DNA of 64,000 nt from Phycisphaerae bacterium (GTDB lineage Bacteria > Planctomycetota > Phycisphaerae > Phycisphaerales > SM1A02), in contig PAAJ01000012.1 of NCBI GenBank assembly GCA_002702575.1, forward strand, positions 69,504 to 133,503, given 5' to 3'. A program made the position numbers and the translations under genes. The notes below the pieces were generated by a model. It worked only from the letters and a program-made list of their open reading frames with translations. It ran no database searches and had not been told where the DNA came from. Shown here piece after piece: positions 8,397 through 18,030 of the stretch. Every line of letters begins with the position of its first letter. Position 1 is the stretch's first letter.

Positions 8397-9499
8397 TTGT
8401 TCTCTTGTCAGCCTGGCTTGGTCTCAGTCTCTCTCTGGGTCTCGATGTCATCGATCTGAGAGGTGATCGTGGTGAGTTGAAGGGTTCCATTCTCTCCTCG
8501 GACGAGTCATCGCTCCGCTATGAAGATCAGGACGGCAATCGTCAGCGTGTGGCCTGGGATCTGGTTCGGGATATCAGGCTTGATGACGATGCTCAGCCAA
8601 CCGCGATGATGAAGACGCAGTTGAAGCGTGCTGATGACATCTGGCGAGCGCGTTCGCGGCTTCAGCGTGGAGATGTTCTTCTGGCGGAGCCGTTGTTCGA
8701 GAGGCTCTTCCGTCCATCCGCCCAGAATCGAGATGAGACCTCTCTGATCATCGCAGAGGGGCTGCTTCGTTGTCGTCTGAGTCGGGGTCGTCTCGTGGAT
8801 TCGATTCTGCCTGCACTGGAAACGATGAGATTGAAGCGACTTGGTGTCGAGACCGATCGGTATGCACAGATGGGCATTCTGAGTGATCCGGAATCGCAGC
8901 TGTGCATCTACCTTCCCCCGGCCTGGGGCCATGAACGTGTCGGGCCTCGAGTGCTCGCTCAGATCGACGAATGGGATGCGGGTGGGGACGACTCGCTGGC
9001 CGAGATCGCCAGGGCCTACCGGATTCTGGCAGCCCATCCTTCGGGACTGATTCCGCTTGATGTTCTCGATGGGCAGGACTGGTCCAAGGGCCCCGGAATC
9101 GAACTGCTGACGCTTGCGCTGGAATCCCGTTCAGAGTCTTCGGAACAACGGCGAACTGCGCGAGATCGCCTTCGGCAGATGTTCAAGAAGGCATCCGTCT
9201 GGAATCGACCATGGCTGCGTTACATCCTTGGTGTTTCTCTCCTTCTGGAACCCGGTGAAGGGATGAGAAGAAAGGGTCTGGTCGAGTTGGCCTGGCTGCC
9301 GGCATTTCACGCAGAAACACATCCCTATCTGGCTGGGAGGGCGATGGCTATGATGGCCGCCGAACTGGAACGCCAGGGCGAGACGCGGTCAGCGACCATG
9401 CTTCGGCAGGAACTGCTTGCCATCTATGGAGATCATCCGGCGTTTCAATCGGGAACACTCGAGGATGATCGTCAATCAAGTAAGGAACCGAATCAATGA
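8393..9499 (+). CDS. Exported protein of unknown function in the ExbBD operon
   Basis: A 368-residue protein with a short hydrophobic N-terminal signal-like segment (LLSAWLGLSLSLGL), then a small beta-type segment (about 18-60: LRGDRGELKGSILSSDE...VAWDLVRDIRLDD) that resembles SH3-like or LSM-like strands often found in planctomycete exported proteins. The remainder looks alpha-helical, with repeat-like helices and possible TPR/HEAT character. I do not recognise a family. It overlaps the vWA gene and the ExbB gene by four bases each, so it is almost certainly part of the same apparatus. Confidence 0.75.
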   Translation: MIVLLSAWLGLSLSLGLDVIDLRGDRGELKGSILSSDESSLRYEDQDGNRQRVAWDLVRDIRLDDDAQPTAMMKTQLKRADDIWRARSRLQRGDVLLAEPLFERLFRPSAQNRDETSLIIAEGLLRCRLSRGRLVDSILPALETMRLKRLGVETDRYAQMGILSDPESQLCIYLPPAWGHERVGPRVLAQIDEWDAGGDDSLAEIARAYRILAAHPSGLIPLDVLDGQDWSKGPGIELLTLALESRSESSEQRRTARDRLRQMFKKASVWNRPWLRYILGVSLLLEPGEGMRRKGLVELAWLPAFHAETHPYLAGRAMAMMAAELERQGETRSATMLRQELLAIYGDHPAFQSGTLEDDRQSSKEPNQ

Positions 9500-10239
9500 T
9501 GATTGTGCCGTGCAACTTGCTTCCATGGCTTGCCGTCGGGGCGCCTGTCGTCGAAATGCCAGCTGCTCGAACATGGTGGGATACCGTCATGGATGGTGGC
9601 CTGGTCGGGTTCATCATCATCGGTCTGAGCATCATCGCACTGGCGCTCTGCATCATTCATTTCATACAGATTCGGCGGGCATCCCTGCTGCCCGCAGACC
9701 AGCTCGATGCCATCGATCGGCATCTGGTCGCTGGAGATGTCGAAGGTGCAACGGCCTATTGTCTTGATCCTGCCAACGACAGTTTTCTGACTCGTGTCAT
9801 GGCAGCAGGTCTTTCGAGGTACCAGGCTTCGGCGTTCGGTGTCTTCGAGATCAAGAACACCATCGAGGAGGCCGGACAGGACCAGGCGGCTCGTCTCTAC
9901 AGGTCAACGGATGGTCTTGGTGTCATCGGAACCATTGCGCCTCTGTTGGGTCTTCTGGGGACAGTCGTCGGCATGGTGGGGGCATTCGAATCCATGTCCA
10001 TGAGTGGTGGCTCGAACTACGAGCAACTGGCCGCCAACATCAGCATGGCTCTGGTCACGACACTCATGGGGTTGTCGCTGGCGATTCCCTGTGTAGCGCT
10101 CTTTACGTGGTTTCGAAACAGGATTGATGCACTTGCCTCCGAAGCGGGCCGGCAGGTGGAACGTCTTGTTACGCATCTGGAGAGTGGGGCAATCGTGGAT
10201 TCCAAACTGGCGAGCAATCCTCAGGGCAGGAACAGCTGA
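9496..10239 (+). CDS. exbB: MotA/TolQ/ExbB proton channel protein
   Basis: A 247-residue ExbB/TolQ family inner-membrane protein that, with ExbD, converts proton motive force into mechanical work across the periplasm. Three membrane helices are visible: about 34-57, 137-160 and 175-200. The signature region IGTIAPLLGLLGTVVGMVGAF is well conserved, and a following helix contains MALVTTLMGLSLAIPC. Helix 1 is preceded by a short N-terminal stretch that may itself be exported. Its start overlaps the upstream stop, and its own stop overlaps the first exbD start by one base. Confidence 0.93.
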   Translation: MMIVPCNLLPWLAVGAPVVEMPAARTWWDTVMDGGLVGFIIIGLSIIALALCIIHFIQIRRASLLPADQLDAIDRHLVAGDVEGATAYCLDPANDSFLTRVMAAGLSRYQASAFGVFEIKNTIEEAGQDQAARLYRSTDGLGVIGTIAPLLGLLGTVVGMVGAFESMSMSGGSNYEQLAANISMALVTTLMGLSLAIPCVALFTWFRNRIDALASEAGRQVERLVTHLESGAIVDSKLASNPQGRNS

Positions 10240-10658
10240 TGCGATTCTCGCCACATGGAAAACGCGACAGGCGGCTGATCGTCGAGTTGACCTCGATGGT
10301 CGACATCGTCTTCCTGTTGATCATTTTCTTCATGGTGACATCGGACTTCGCAAGAGATGCTCGAGCTGAAGTGGATCTGCCGCGTTTGCAGGGAGAGCAG
10401 TCGGGCGACTCTGAGGAGGCTGGATTGTTCATCAACATCGATGCCTCCGGGAACATCATTCTTTCGACTTCGGAATCGCCTGTGACAATCGAGCAGTTGC
10501 GAGCACGGCTGGCCGTCATGGTCCGGGAGGAGTTCTCGCCGAAGGTCACTGTTCGTGCGGATCGAGAGGCATCGATCGTTCGATTCAATGAAGTCATTCT
10601 CGCGCTGGATGAAAGTGGTATTTCTTCTGCACGCATCGCGACCGAGGTACCTCGCTAG
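10239..10658 (+). CDS. exbD: Biopolymer transport protein ExbD/TolR, first copy
   Basis: A 139-residue ExbD/TolR protein with one N-terminal membrane helix (about 17-36, in MVDIVFLLIIFFMVTSDFA) and a periplasmic domain. The channel aspartate in LTSMVDIVFLLIIFF is conserved and is the proton-carrying residue in the family. The periplasmic part has the usual beta-alpha layout (INIDASGNI...VTVRADREASIVRFNEVILALDESG). It sits directly behind exbB and six bases before a second, diverged exbD. Confidence 0.93.
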   Translation: MRFSPHGKRDRRLIVELTSMVDIVFLLIIFFMVTSDFARDARAEVDLPRLQGEQSGDSEEAGLFINIDASGNIILSTSESPVTIEQLRARLAVMVREEFSPKVTVRADREASIVRFNEVILALDESGISSARIATEVPR

Positions 10659-10664
10659 ATCATC

Positions 10665-11084
10665 ATGAAATTCACCACGAGACAGCATCGAGCAGGAAAC
10701 AGGCTGGCCATGAACATGACCAGCATGATCGATGTCACCTTTCTGCTTCTCGTGTACTTCATGGTTTCGACCGTACTGGCGAGTCCTGAAGACAGGTTGA
10801 CGCCGACGATTCGCACTCAGAAGGAAGCCGCCAGTGGCAGCGATGCGGATTTTCAGCCTCAGATCGTTGATGTCATGCTCTTTGATGGGAAGCCCGTCTA
10901 TCGACTTGGTCAACTGGATATCCGTTCTGCCACGGAGTTGACACAGCGACTCTCGAACCTTCCGACGGAACTTGGAGTATTCATCCGAGGGGGGGAAGGT
11001 GTTTCGGTCGGATTTACCATGGCGGCTGTCCAGGCGGCGCGTGACGCCGGCTTCGATCAGGTGACCTATGTTCCACTTGATTAG
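10665..11084 (+). CDS. exbD: Biopolymer transport protein ExbD/TolR, second copy
   Basis: A second 139-residue ExbD/TolR protein. The membrane helix (about 18-40) again has the key aspartate, in MTSMIDVTFLLLVYFMV. The periplasmic domain differs strongly from the first copy, so this is an old duplication and probably a heteromeric partner rather than a redundant gene. Paired ExbDs behind one ExbB are seen in several phyla and are assumed to form one 5:2-type complex. Confidence 0.92.
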   Translation: MKFTTRQHRAGNRLAMNMTSMIDVTFLLLVYFMVSTVLASPEDRLTPTIRTQKEAASGSDADFQPQIVDVMLFDGKPVYRLGQLDIRSATELTQRLSNLPTELGVFIRGGEGVSVGFTMAAVQAARDAGFDQVTYVPLD

Positions 11085-11100
11085 TGATCATCGCTCGTTC

Positions 11101-13689
11101 ATGTCACTCATCCGATTGATCCTTGGGGTGCTCGTTGCCGGACTGTTGTCCGTGCCAGCATCTCCAGCATCGGCCGATGAGGTCGACGTCTGGCTCGAGG
11201 AACGGGGATTGACTCGTCTGCTGATCGATCATCTCGAGCAGAGTCTCTCCTCGATGGGGTCTGAGAAACGAGCGGAGACCACTCTGCGACTTGCTCGACT
11301 GTATTCGGAGCTCCTTGCCGAAACCGATGACCGGGCACAGCGCATCATTCTCGAAGAACGCAGCAAGCGTTTGCTCGATGAAGTCAGTGGCGTGGCTGCA
11401 GAAGCCTTGCGGCTGGAAATTCTTCATAGTGCATACCTGAACATTGAGGAATCAGCGGAACGTCATCGCCTCCGTGTTCTCGATCAATCTGATGTTGGAA
11501 AGATCGTCGATGACATCAGGGTCCTCATCGATTCTCTCGACATGCAGAAGAAGCGTGTACAGGGTCTCATCAAGCAGAGAAGTCGATCGCTTGGCACTCG
11601 GCGAACGCGTGGGACTGGATTGAGCGCACTGAATTCGCTTGAGGAGATGGAGTCCCGGATCGAATATCTGTCGGGCTGGTGTCACTACTATCTCGGGTGG
11701 CTGACGGGATCCATCGCGGATATTGAAGTTGCCGAGCAGGCATTTTCCAGGATTCTGAAGTTGGAGCAGGTCGATCCGGAGCAGGTCTCACGCGATCTGC
11801 GATCCTCTCCGGCCATCTCATGGACCATCATTGGAATGGCCTTGACCAGTTCCATTCGATCATCCGATTCGATTGCGCTTCGATGGCTGGATCTCCTGGA
11901 TGAATCGAACGTTCCTGAAGACATCAGGGATCAGGTACCGGGATGGAGATTGGCTGTTCTGCTCGAACATGGCCGCTTCTCACAGGCATTTCAGTTGCTG
12001 AAAGCCATGGAGTATCTTCCCGGAGGTCGACCCATTTCATGGGTTCGGTTGGCTGCCGTCGTTGCCTTGGAGCATCACGGCGAGCCGGAGGCGGATCTTC
12101 TGGCGGCCGAAGCGTTGGTGATTCTCGCGGTCAAGGGAGAGCTTGCTCAGATCCAGGACATCGTTGATCGCTATGGCGATGCTGTTGGTCTGGATGCGTT
12201 TGCATTCAACTATGCCAGAGCGATCATGGATTTTCGCTATGCACAAGAATTGACTGATGCTGTGCCGCCGGCCTCCGAGGCGGATCGTGGAGATGCCTGG
12301 CGACGCGCGTTGAATGCCATCGAGCATGCGATGAATTCGGGAGATGCCGTTGAGTATGAATCCGCTTCGAATCAGGTACTCCTGCTGAAGGCATGGTGTC
12401 TTTACCACCTTCACAGATATGAGCAGTCTCGAGATCTGTTCCTCGCACTTTCGAACGACTTGAAGGATCTCGAGGCGGCCGAGTCGTTGTGGATGGCCTA
12501 TGTGTCCGAGGAGCGGCGTTGCGTACGGGATTCGATCAGCGACGGTGATCTGAGAGACGATCTTGCATCCCAGTATTTCGACCGTTTTCCAATGGGCCAG
12601 AGAGCAGGTGAACTCAGACTGCAGCGAGCTTCTCGCAGCAGTGATCCGACTCGTGCTCAGATCGATGAGCTCATGCGTGTTCCGCTTGATTCCGATGCCT
12701 ATCCAGCCGCAAGAATGAGAGCCGCGGACATCCTCTACAAACTGTATCGAGAGGGAGATCGCAGTCAGAAGGCGGATGCTGCTGCGGAGTATCTCGCCAT
12801 GGCGGTCACCATGATGCAGGAGGACCACCGCCGGGGCGATGATGTTTCTGCGGACAGAAGTGTAGCGCGGGCAAGACGTGTCCTTGAAGTCGCGACGCAT
12901 CCGGATGTCCGTCGGTTCGTTGCCGCTGAATCCGCATTGCAGATTCTCAGGAACAGGCCTGACCACATCGAAGCTGCAGATGCTGAGCTGGATGATGAGG
13001 TGGACTATCGGGAACTGCTGATGTGTCTGACTCGTGAGGAGATCCCACGAGCTCAGGCAATTGGTGATCGACTGCATGCCAGAAACCCGGATTCGATCTG
13101 GTCGAAGCTGGGTGTCCGCCGACTCCTTCAGCACGCCAGGCAGCATGTCCGAACTCTGTCCGGCTCGGCAAGAACCACTGCGCTCGAGTCGATCATTCGA
13201 AACGGCGACTATGTCCTCTCGGCTTTTCCATCGCTGAGCACTGCTGTTGAAAGTCCAGATGGACGACTCGTCGCCTTCAGTGTCGCAGAAGCGTCTGCGG
13301 AACTCTGGTTCGAACGTGGCGTGGAATCTCTGAGAGATCAGGCATGGGAGATCTATGGCGCGCTTCTGGAGCACGCTCCACGAGACAAGTCGTTCCTGAC
13401 TGCTCGAGGGCGTCTGGCTTCCCAGATCGGCCAGATTGACGAAGCCTTGAGGTGCTGGCGGATTGTCACTGCGGGAAGCCGTCAAGGGTCCGATGACTGG
13501 TTTGAAGCCAGGACTCACATTCTGGAGGCATTGGCAGCTTCGGATGCTGATCGAGCTCGAGAGGTCATGACCCAGCATCTGGCTTTGTTTCCAGAATACG
13601 GTCCGGACCTCTGGGCTGAACGACTCAAGCGGATTGCCGACGAACTCGGAATGGATCGCCCAGCGCCGACGTCAACGGAGGGATCCTGA
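11101..13689 (+). CDS. Large exported TPR-like protein in the ExbBD operon
   Basis: An 862-residue protein starting with a clear signal peptide (SLIRLILGVLVAGLLSVPASPASA). The rest is nearly all alpha-helical, with short repeat-like segments typical of TPR/solenoid proteins, for example ALLEHAPRDKSFLTARGRLAS and EALRCWRIVTAG near the C-terminus. I chose the ATG at 11101 because the signal peptide begins there; an ATG 33 bases upstream would overlap exbD. It probably acts in the periplasm as a scaffold or ligand binder for the ExbB-ExbD motor. No enzyme motif was seen. It is followed without a gap by the J-like membrane protein. Confidence 0.8.
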   Translation: MSLIRLILGVLVAGLLSVPASPASADEVDVWLEERGLTRLLIDHLEQSLSSMGSEKRAETTLRLARLYSELLAETDDRAQRIILEERSKRLLDEVSGVAAEALRLEILHSAYLNIEESAERHRLRVLDQSDVGKIVDDIRVLIDSLDMQKKRVQGLIKQRSRSLGTRRTRGTGLSALNSLEEMESRIEYLSGWCHYYLGWLTGSIADIEVAEQAFSRILKLEQVDPEQVSRDLRSSPAISWTIIGMALTSSIRSSDSIALRWLDLLDESNVPEDIRDQVPGWRLAVLLEHGRFSQAFQLLKAMEYLPGGRPISWVRLAAVVALEHHGEPEADLLAAEALVILAVKGELAQIQDIVDRYGDAVGLDAFAFNYARAIMDFRYAQELTDAVPPASEADRGDAWRRALNAIEHAMNSGDAVEYESASNQVLLLKAWCLYHLHRYEQSRDLFLALSNDLKDLEAAESLWMAYVSEERRCVRDSISDGDLRDDLASQYFDRFPMGQRAGELRLQRASRSSDPTRAQIDELMRVPLDSDAYPAARMRAADILYKLYREGDRSQKADAAAEYLAMAVTMMQEDHRRGDDVSADRSVARARRVLEVATHPDVRRFVAAESALQILRNRPDHIEAADAELDDEVDYRELLMCLTREEIPRAQAIGDRLHARNPDSIWSKLGVRRLLQHARQHVRTLSGSARTTALESIIRNGDYVLSAFPSLSTAVESPDGRLVAFSVAEASAELWFERGVESLRDQAWEIYGALLEHAPRDKSFLTARGRLASQIGQIDEALRCWRIVTAGSRQGSDDWFEARTHILEALAASDADRAREVMTQHLALFPEYGPDLWAERLKRIADELGMDRPAPTSTEGS

Positions 13690-16536
13690 ATGAACAGTCA
13701 TGATCCCATGAGACGATTTCTGGGTCTTGAGCCATCGGCGGATCCGTTCAAGGTCCTTGGACTGGAGCCGGATCAGCTTGATGTGAATTTGATTCGCCGT
13801 GCAGTTGATCGGCGTCATCAAGAAATCGACGAACACCCTGACGGCCAGTCGGAAGAGGCCCGGGACGTGAGGCAGCATGTCGAAGATGCGGCATCCTTGC
13901 TTCTCGACTCGGCATCCAGGCTGGCAGCCTTGGCCCGTCATATTCCTGAAGACTTGAAGGATTCGGGGCGTTCGCGTCCGGAAGGTGTCGTCGGCATCAC
14001 TGAATTTGACCGGGAGGTCCTCGGCATTCTGATGGCCAGCGGTGGCTGGAACAGCCAGAGCAGGGCCCGACTCATGGTGATTGCTTCTCAGCACGGCGTC
14101 ACGCCGGCACATCTCATGAATGTCCTCATGGGCATGACCCGCTGGCTTCGAGCAGGTGGTTCCAGTTCGATGCCGAAAAGAGCTTCTCGGAAGGGCATGT
14201 CATCTTCGGTGGAGTCATCGTTCGGGGTCCTCCGGACCGAGTCCAATGCAGCGGCCTTCGACCGATTCGTGGATCGGTGGACGCCTGATTTCAGGACCAA
14301 CGACACGGCGTCAACAGCTCGGCTCTCGATTTTGTTTTCTGGAATCTTTCTGCTGCTGATCATCCTGATCGTGGGTTTCCTGCTTTCGACGCCTGAGCCT
14401 CAGGTTGCTGAGCAGCAGGCGTTTTCGGTCGACTCATCTGCGGCGGACAAGTCTTCGGGATCTTCGAATGATTCCGTGTTGTCGCCAGTCTCCGAGGGGA
14501 CACTCACTGAAGTGTTCGAAGAGATGTCGCTTCCTTCCACGTTCGTAGATGCCTCGGATGGCATCCTCTCCACAACAGTCGGCTTGAGTCTGCTTTGCGA
14601 AGCGATCGATCGAGGAGAGCCGGCTTCGAACACCAGGCGGACGTTTGAGGAACTGATGAAAGTGGCTTCGCTGGGTTGGTTCCTGACAGGGAATACCCAG
14701 CGAATCGAACTGGTTGATTCTGTGGTTTCAGTCTTCGAGCATCTGGGTGACGACATCCAATCAGCAATCTCAATGATGGACCTCCTTCAGATCGGCTCCG
14801 GTTGTTCAGGTGATCTGGCGGACATTCCGACGATGGCATTCCATGGAGGTGTTCTCGGTGCCATCAAGGCGAGCCACCGGGTATCGCCTTCGATCCGCGA
14901 GGATGCCACTCGACGTCTTGCCTCCAGTGGAATCACATCCCTTCGCGGTGATGGATTCGCTTCGGCAGCGTTGGCTGTTTCAGCCCGCTGCCTGGACGAG
15001 TTCCTGCAGGATGCCCGTTCAGGCAATGCCGATGAGCTTGCCTGGTTGGTCTGGATGCAGTGCGTTCTTGCCTTGAATCAGGACGCGGAAGGGCAGTCGG
15101 TTCTGCTCTTGGCAGTTGAAGGTCTCGTACGGGATGGGTTGGAGGTCGATCGGTCCAGTCCTGTTCGCAACGTGCTGGCTCGCATCCTTCAGAGGATTGA
15201 AGCATCGCGTTCTGAACAACTTCGTGATTTCCTTGTTCGGCTCTATGTCGACAACCAGCTTTCTTCCAGGCGATTGGCGGTGTTGACAGAACTCATGGGA
15301 TCCCAGGCTGAGGCAATGTGGTTTGATGAGTCTGTTCGGGTCTCTTCAGAAGCTGACATGGATCTTCGAAAACAGGCAGCTTCCGAACTCATGGATCTCT
15401 GGCCTGCTCGCAATCGTCCTGATTTCAGAAAACCGGCACCGATTCCAAGAGGCTTCGAGCCCGGTGTGGCCAAACTCTGGCTTGATGGCTGGAGCCAGCT
15501 GGAATCCGTACCCGCAAGCCGTTCGGATCTCACCATCCTGAAGGCGATCCTTCAAGCCAGGCTGTTCAATCAAGCAGCGTCTGCTCTGGTCGACGGCGAG
15601 GCGCCGATCGTTCGAACCATTCTGAGAGATCTGGAGGAGGGATCTTCGCTCGCCGATGTGTTCGATGGTCAGGAGAAGGCGCCTGTATCGACCCGTGCAT
15701 GGGGGCGAAGGGTTTCCAAGACTCGAGCCGCTGATGATCGGCTTCAGCTTCTCAAGGAACTTGAAACATATGATCCAGGGGATCTCGACACCATTGATGC
15801 GGTGGAATTGGCTGCGATGGCGTTGGTGTCTCCTGCCAGAATCAGAACGGCGGCCCAGACGATCATCCTTCAGCGTTTTCGCAAGGACCCCGAGCTGTTG
15901 CTGGCACTTGTGAATACCTTTCCTCGAAAGCCACCAGGGGATGTCATCGACTTTTTCTCGAGCCTGTGCGGTACGGTCGTTGACAGCAGTGATGATGCCA
16001 GTTGGACTCTTGAGACGAGACGGCTGCTGATCGATCTGGCAATGAGATCAAGGGCATCGAATTCGGCTGGTATCGAGCTTCTGGTCGCACGCTTGCACGA
16101 GTCCTATTCAGATGATCTGGAGAGAACTACGGGCCATGCCATGGACCCTTCGAGTTCTCTTCAGGATGTGATGCTTCATCTCTTTGAAGCAAGGGCTGAA
16201 ACTGTTCAGGGGGTGATGTCTGTCTACGATACGGATCGACTTGCCGGAGTTCTTCAGAATCATGATGTGAGGTATCGATTGGCCGAAGGGCCGCTTCAGC
16301 AGTCCTTGATCCGATCTCTGGCAATCCTCGACATCATGGTGCTCGAGTGGTCGATCAAGATGCCATCCGAACTCGAATCATTCGAGTGGATACAGCAGGA
16401 TCTGGCCTATCGGCTTCCTCTCTCAAGTCACATGCTTGTTCAGATTCTGACGGTGGAGCTGGCTATCGGCGACATCTGGAGGATCGTCATTGAAGATTAC
16501 ATGTCGAGAACGCTCGATTCGGAGTCGGTGTCATGA
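13690..16536 (+). CDS. Membrane protein with J-domain-like N-terminus
   Basis: A 948-residue protein. Residues about 17-72 look like a degenerate J domain: FKVLGLEPDQLDVNLIRRAVD, then HQEIDEHPDGQ with an HPD tripeptide at the expected place, then a third helix. A Ser-rich linker follows, with a single membrane helix (about 213-236, LFSGIFLLLIILIVGFLLS). The large C-terminal part (about 265-948) is helical and unrecognised. Topology would put the J-like part in the cytoplasm and the helical part in the periplasm. It lies between two exported proteins of the ExbBD operon, and its stop overlaps the next start (ATGA). The J assignment is by eye only. Confidence 0.75.
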   Translation: MNSHDPMRRFLGLEPSADPFKVLGLEPDQLDVNLIRRAVDRRHQEIDEHPDGQSEEARDVRQHVEDAASLLLDSASRLAALARHIPEDLKDSGRSRPEGVVGITEFDREVLGILMASGGWNSQSRARLMVIASQHGVTPAHLMNVLMGMTRWLRAGGSSSMPKRASRKGMSSSVESSFGVLRTESNAAAFDRFVDRWTPDFRTNDTASTARLSILFSGIFLLLIILIVGFLLSTPEPQVAEQQAFSVDSSAADKSSGSSNDSVLSPVSEGTLTEVFEEMSLPSTFVDASDGILSTTVGLSLLCEAIDRGEPASNTRRTFEELMKVASLGWFLTGNTQRIELVDSVVSVFEHLGDDIQSAISMMDLLQIGSGCSGDLADIPTMAFHGGVLGAIKASHRVSPSIREDATRRLASSGITSLRGDGFASAALAVSARCLDEFLQDARSGNADELAWLVWMQCVLALNQDAEGQSVLLLAVEGLVRDGLEVDRSSPVRNVLARILQRIEASRSEQLRDFLVRLYVDNQLSSRRLAVLTELMGSQAEAMWFDESVRVSSEADMDLRKQAASELMDLWPARNRPDFRKPAPIPRGFEPGVAKLWLDGWSQLESVPASRSDLTILKAILQARLFNQAASALVDGEAPIVRTILRDLEEGSSLADVFDGQEKAPVSTRAWGRRVSKTRAADDRLQLLKELETYDPGDLDTIDAVELAAMALVSPARIRTAAQTIILQRFRKDPELLLALVNTFPRKPPGDVIDFFSSLCGTVVDSSDDASWTLETRRLLIDLAMRSRASNSAGIELLVARLHESYSDDLERTTGHAMDPSSSLQDVMLHLFEARAETVQGVMSVYDTDRLAGVLQNHDVRYRLAEGPLQQSLIRSLAILDIMVLEWSIKMPSELESFEWIQQDLAYRLPLSSHMLVQILTVELAIGDIWRIVIEDYMSRTLDSESVS

Positions 16537-17276
16537 CGAGCCTCATTGTCCGCTTTCTTGTGCTTGTCACGGTGTTTGGCCTGTTGGCAACGACCGGCGC
16601 AGGCAGTCCGTTCAAGGAGCGATTGAGTTCGCTTCGATCCAGTGACGCCGCCGCTTACTTCAAGCTGGGAGAGGACATCGCCGATGCGGCAAGGTCCCAG
16701 GCTGATCGCGATCTGGCTATTCATCTGTTCGTGCTTGCAGATCATCTTGATCGCAATCGCTATCACAGGAGTGCTCTTCTGGCGATTCTTCCGATGATCG
16801 AGGATCCTGCCGTCATCAGTCTCATTCAGACGGATCTGAGATCCATTACCGACGTCACGGATCTGGTTCCGGTGATCAGCGAGCCTGCGGACCGTCGCAT
16901 CGACGCCATCTCAGCAGTCGTTGACTTTCTTTCCGCCTTCCGGCGAGCGGACCGTGAGGCCATGGAGGAGATTCTTCAGCAGGAGGGTGTGTCGGAGCAG
17001 CTTGGGCTGTTGCAGCATCGGTTGCCCGGCGATGTCGACTGGATGCTCACCAGAGTCTCCACGGCACGACGGGATATCGGTTTTCTGACCGAGGATGACA
17101 TCATGTCCACCCTCAGAGTTCAGGCGGCATTGTTGGGCAGCCGCAATACACCCTGGTCGACGGAGTTGCATGCCACGAACGGAAGGCCCATGACGGTCAT
17201 CGAGCCTGTGCCGTTGACTGAGATCTTCAACATCGATCCCCAGCAGTTGATCTGGCGAAACGGCCAATGGGAATAG
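16533..17276 (+). CDS. Exported protein of unknown function, last gene of the ExbBD operon
   Basis: A 247-residue protein with an N-terminal signal peptide (LIVRFLVLVTVFGLLATTGAG) and a mostly alpha-helical mature part. The last 40 residues read like a small beta segment (MTVIEPVPLTEIFNIDPQQLIWRNGQWE). No known domain is recognised. It overlaps the upstream gene by four bases and closes the operon, converging with the response regulator gene 35 bases away. Confidence 0.75.
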   Translation: MTSLIVRFLVLVTVFGLLATTGAGSPFKERLSSLRSSDAAAYFKLGEDIADAARSQADRDLAIHLFVLADHLDRNRYHRSALLAILPMIEDPAVISLIQTDLRSITDVTDLVPVISEPADRRIDAISAVVDFLSAFRRADREAMEEILQQEGVSEQLGLLQHRLPGDVDWMLTRVSTARRDIGFLTEDDIMSTLRVQAALLGSRNTPWSTELHATNGRPMTVIEPVPLTEIFNIDPQQLIWRNGQWE

Positions 17277-17311
17277 GCGAGTTCCGGAATCCTGCTTGTC
17301 TTCCAGTTCGA

Positions 17312-17833
17312 TCAGTCTTCGGTTTCTGGTGGGGGAAGCATGCTGTCTCCTTCGTCGAGAAGGCCTCGTTCGGTGGAGGCCTCGTGCTCTCCGAGTGACA
17401 GCTGGTCAAATCGACGTTTGAGAATGCCGAGTTCAAGGAGTGAACGGACACGCGTGATCAGCTCATGCTTGTTGACTGGCTTGGCGATGAAATCATTGGT
17501 CCCGCATTCCTTGGCACGCTCGTAGTCACCTACTTCGTTGAGCGCCGTGACCATGATGATGATGATGTCACGGGTCGAGGGCTGGGACTTGAGCTTCTCG
17601 CAGACCTGGAACCCGGACACTCTCGGCATCATGACATCCAGGAGCATCAGATCAGGTGGTGAATGCTCGACCATCTCGATGGCTTCATCGCCATCGGTCG
17701 CGGTCAGAATGCTGCAGCCGAGGCCCTCGAGATACGCCTGCATCAGTTCCAGATTCTGCTGATTGTCATCGACGATCAGGATGGTGGCTGTCGACAGATC
17801 CGGGAGGGGCGTTGTGGTTTTCTGGTCAGTCAT
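17312..17833 (-). CDS. Response regulator with single receiver domain
   Basis: A 173-residue CheY-like receiver (about 17-135) with a short helical, charged tail and no DNA-binding domain. The phosphoacceptor is D66 in LMLLDVMMP, the acidic pair is D22/D23, the switch Thr is T96 and the conserved Lys is K118 in IAKPVNK. The start at MTDQKTTT is chosen because GGAG lies 8 bases upstream; 61 more codons upstream are open but non-conserved. No histidine kinase is adjacent, so the partner is unknown. It could act by protein contact, as in PleD-like or PAS-kinase cascades. Confidence 0.92.
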   Translation of the reverse strand: MTDQKTTTPLPDLSTATILIVDDNQQNLELMQAYLEGLGCSILTATDGDEAIEMVEHSPPDLMLLDVMMPRVSGFQVCEKLKSQPSTRDIIIIMVTALNEVGDYERAKECGTNDFIAKPVNKHELITRVRSLLELGILKRRFDQLSLGEHEASTERGLLDEGDSMLPPPETED

Positions 17834-18030
17834 GAAATCCGCTCCATGCAGCTCCGGATGCTCCACATCCAGTCTCCAGGCCCTGCTGGATGTCGGCCAT
17901 GGTATCGACAAGCCGCCCTGGGGGATATTCAGGGCAGGCGTACCCCGATTCCAAGGTCTGGAAATTGAACCGAAAACCAGCGTGGATGCTAAACTGGGTG
18001 ATTCCACCCGAACCATGACCGGAGTGCCCC

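Noticed and set aside
12037..13578. A 513-codon open frame antisense to the TPR-like gene
   Set aside because: It mirrors the codon bias of the sense gene, has no ribosome site and no recognisable domain; the sense protein has a signal peptide and operon context.
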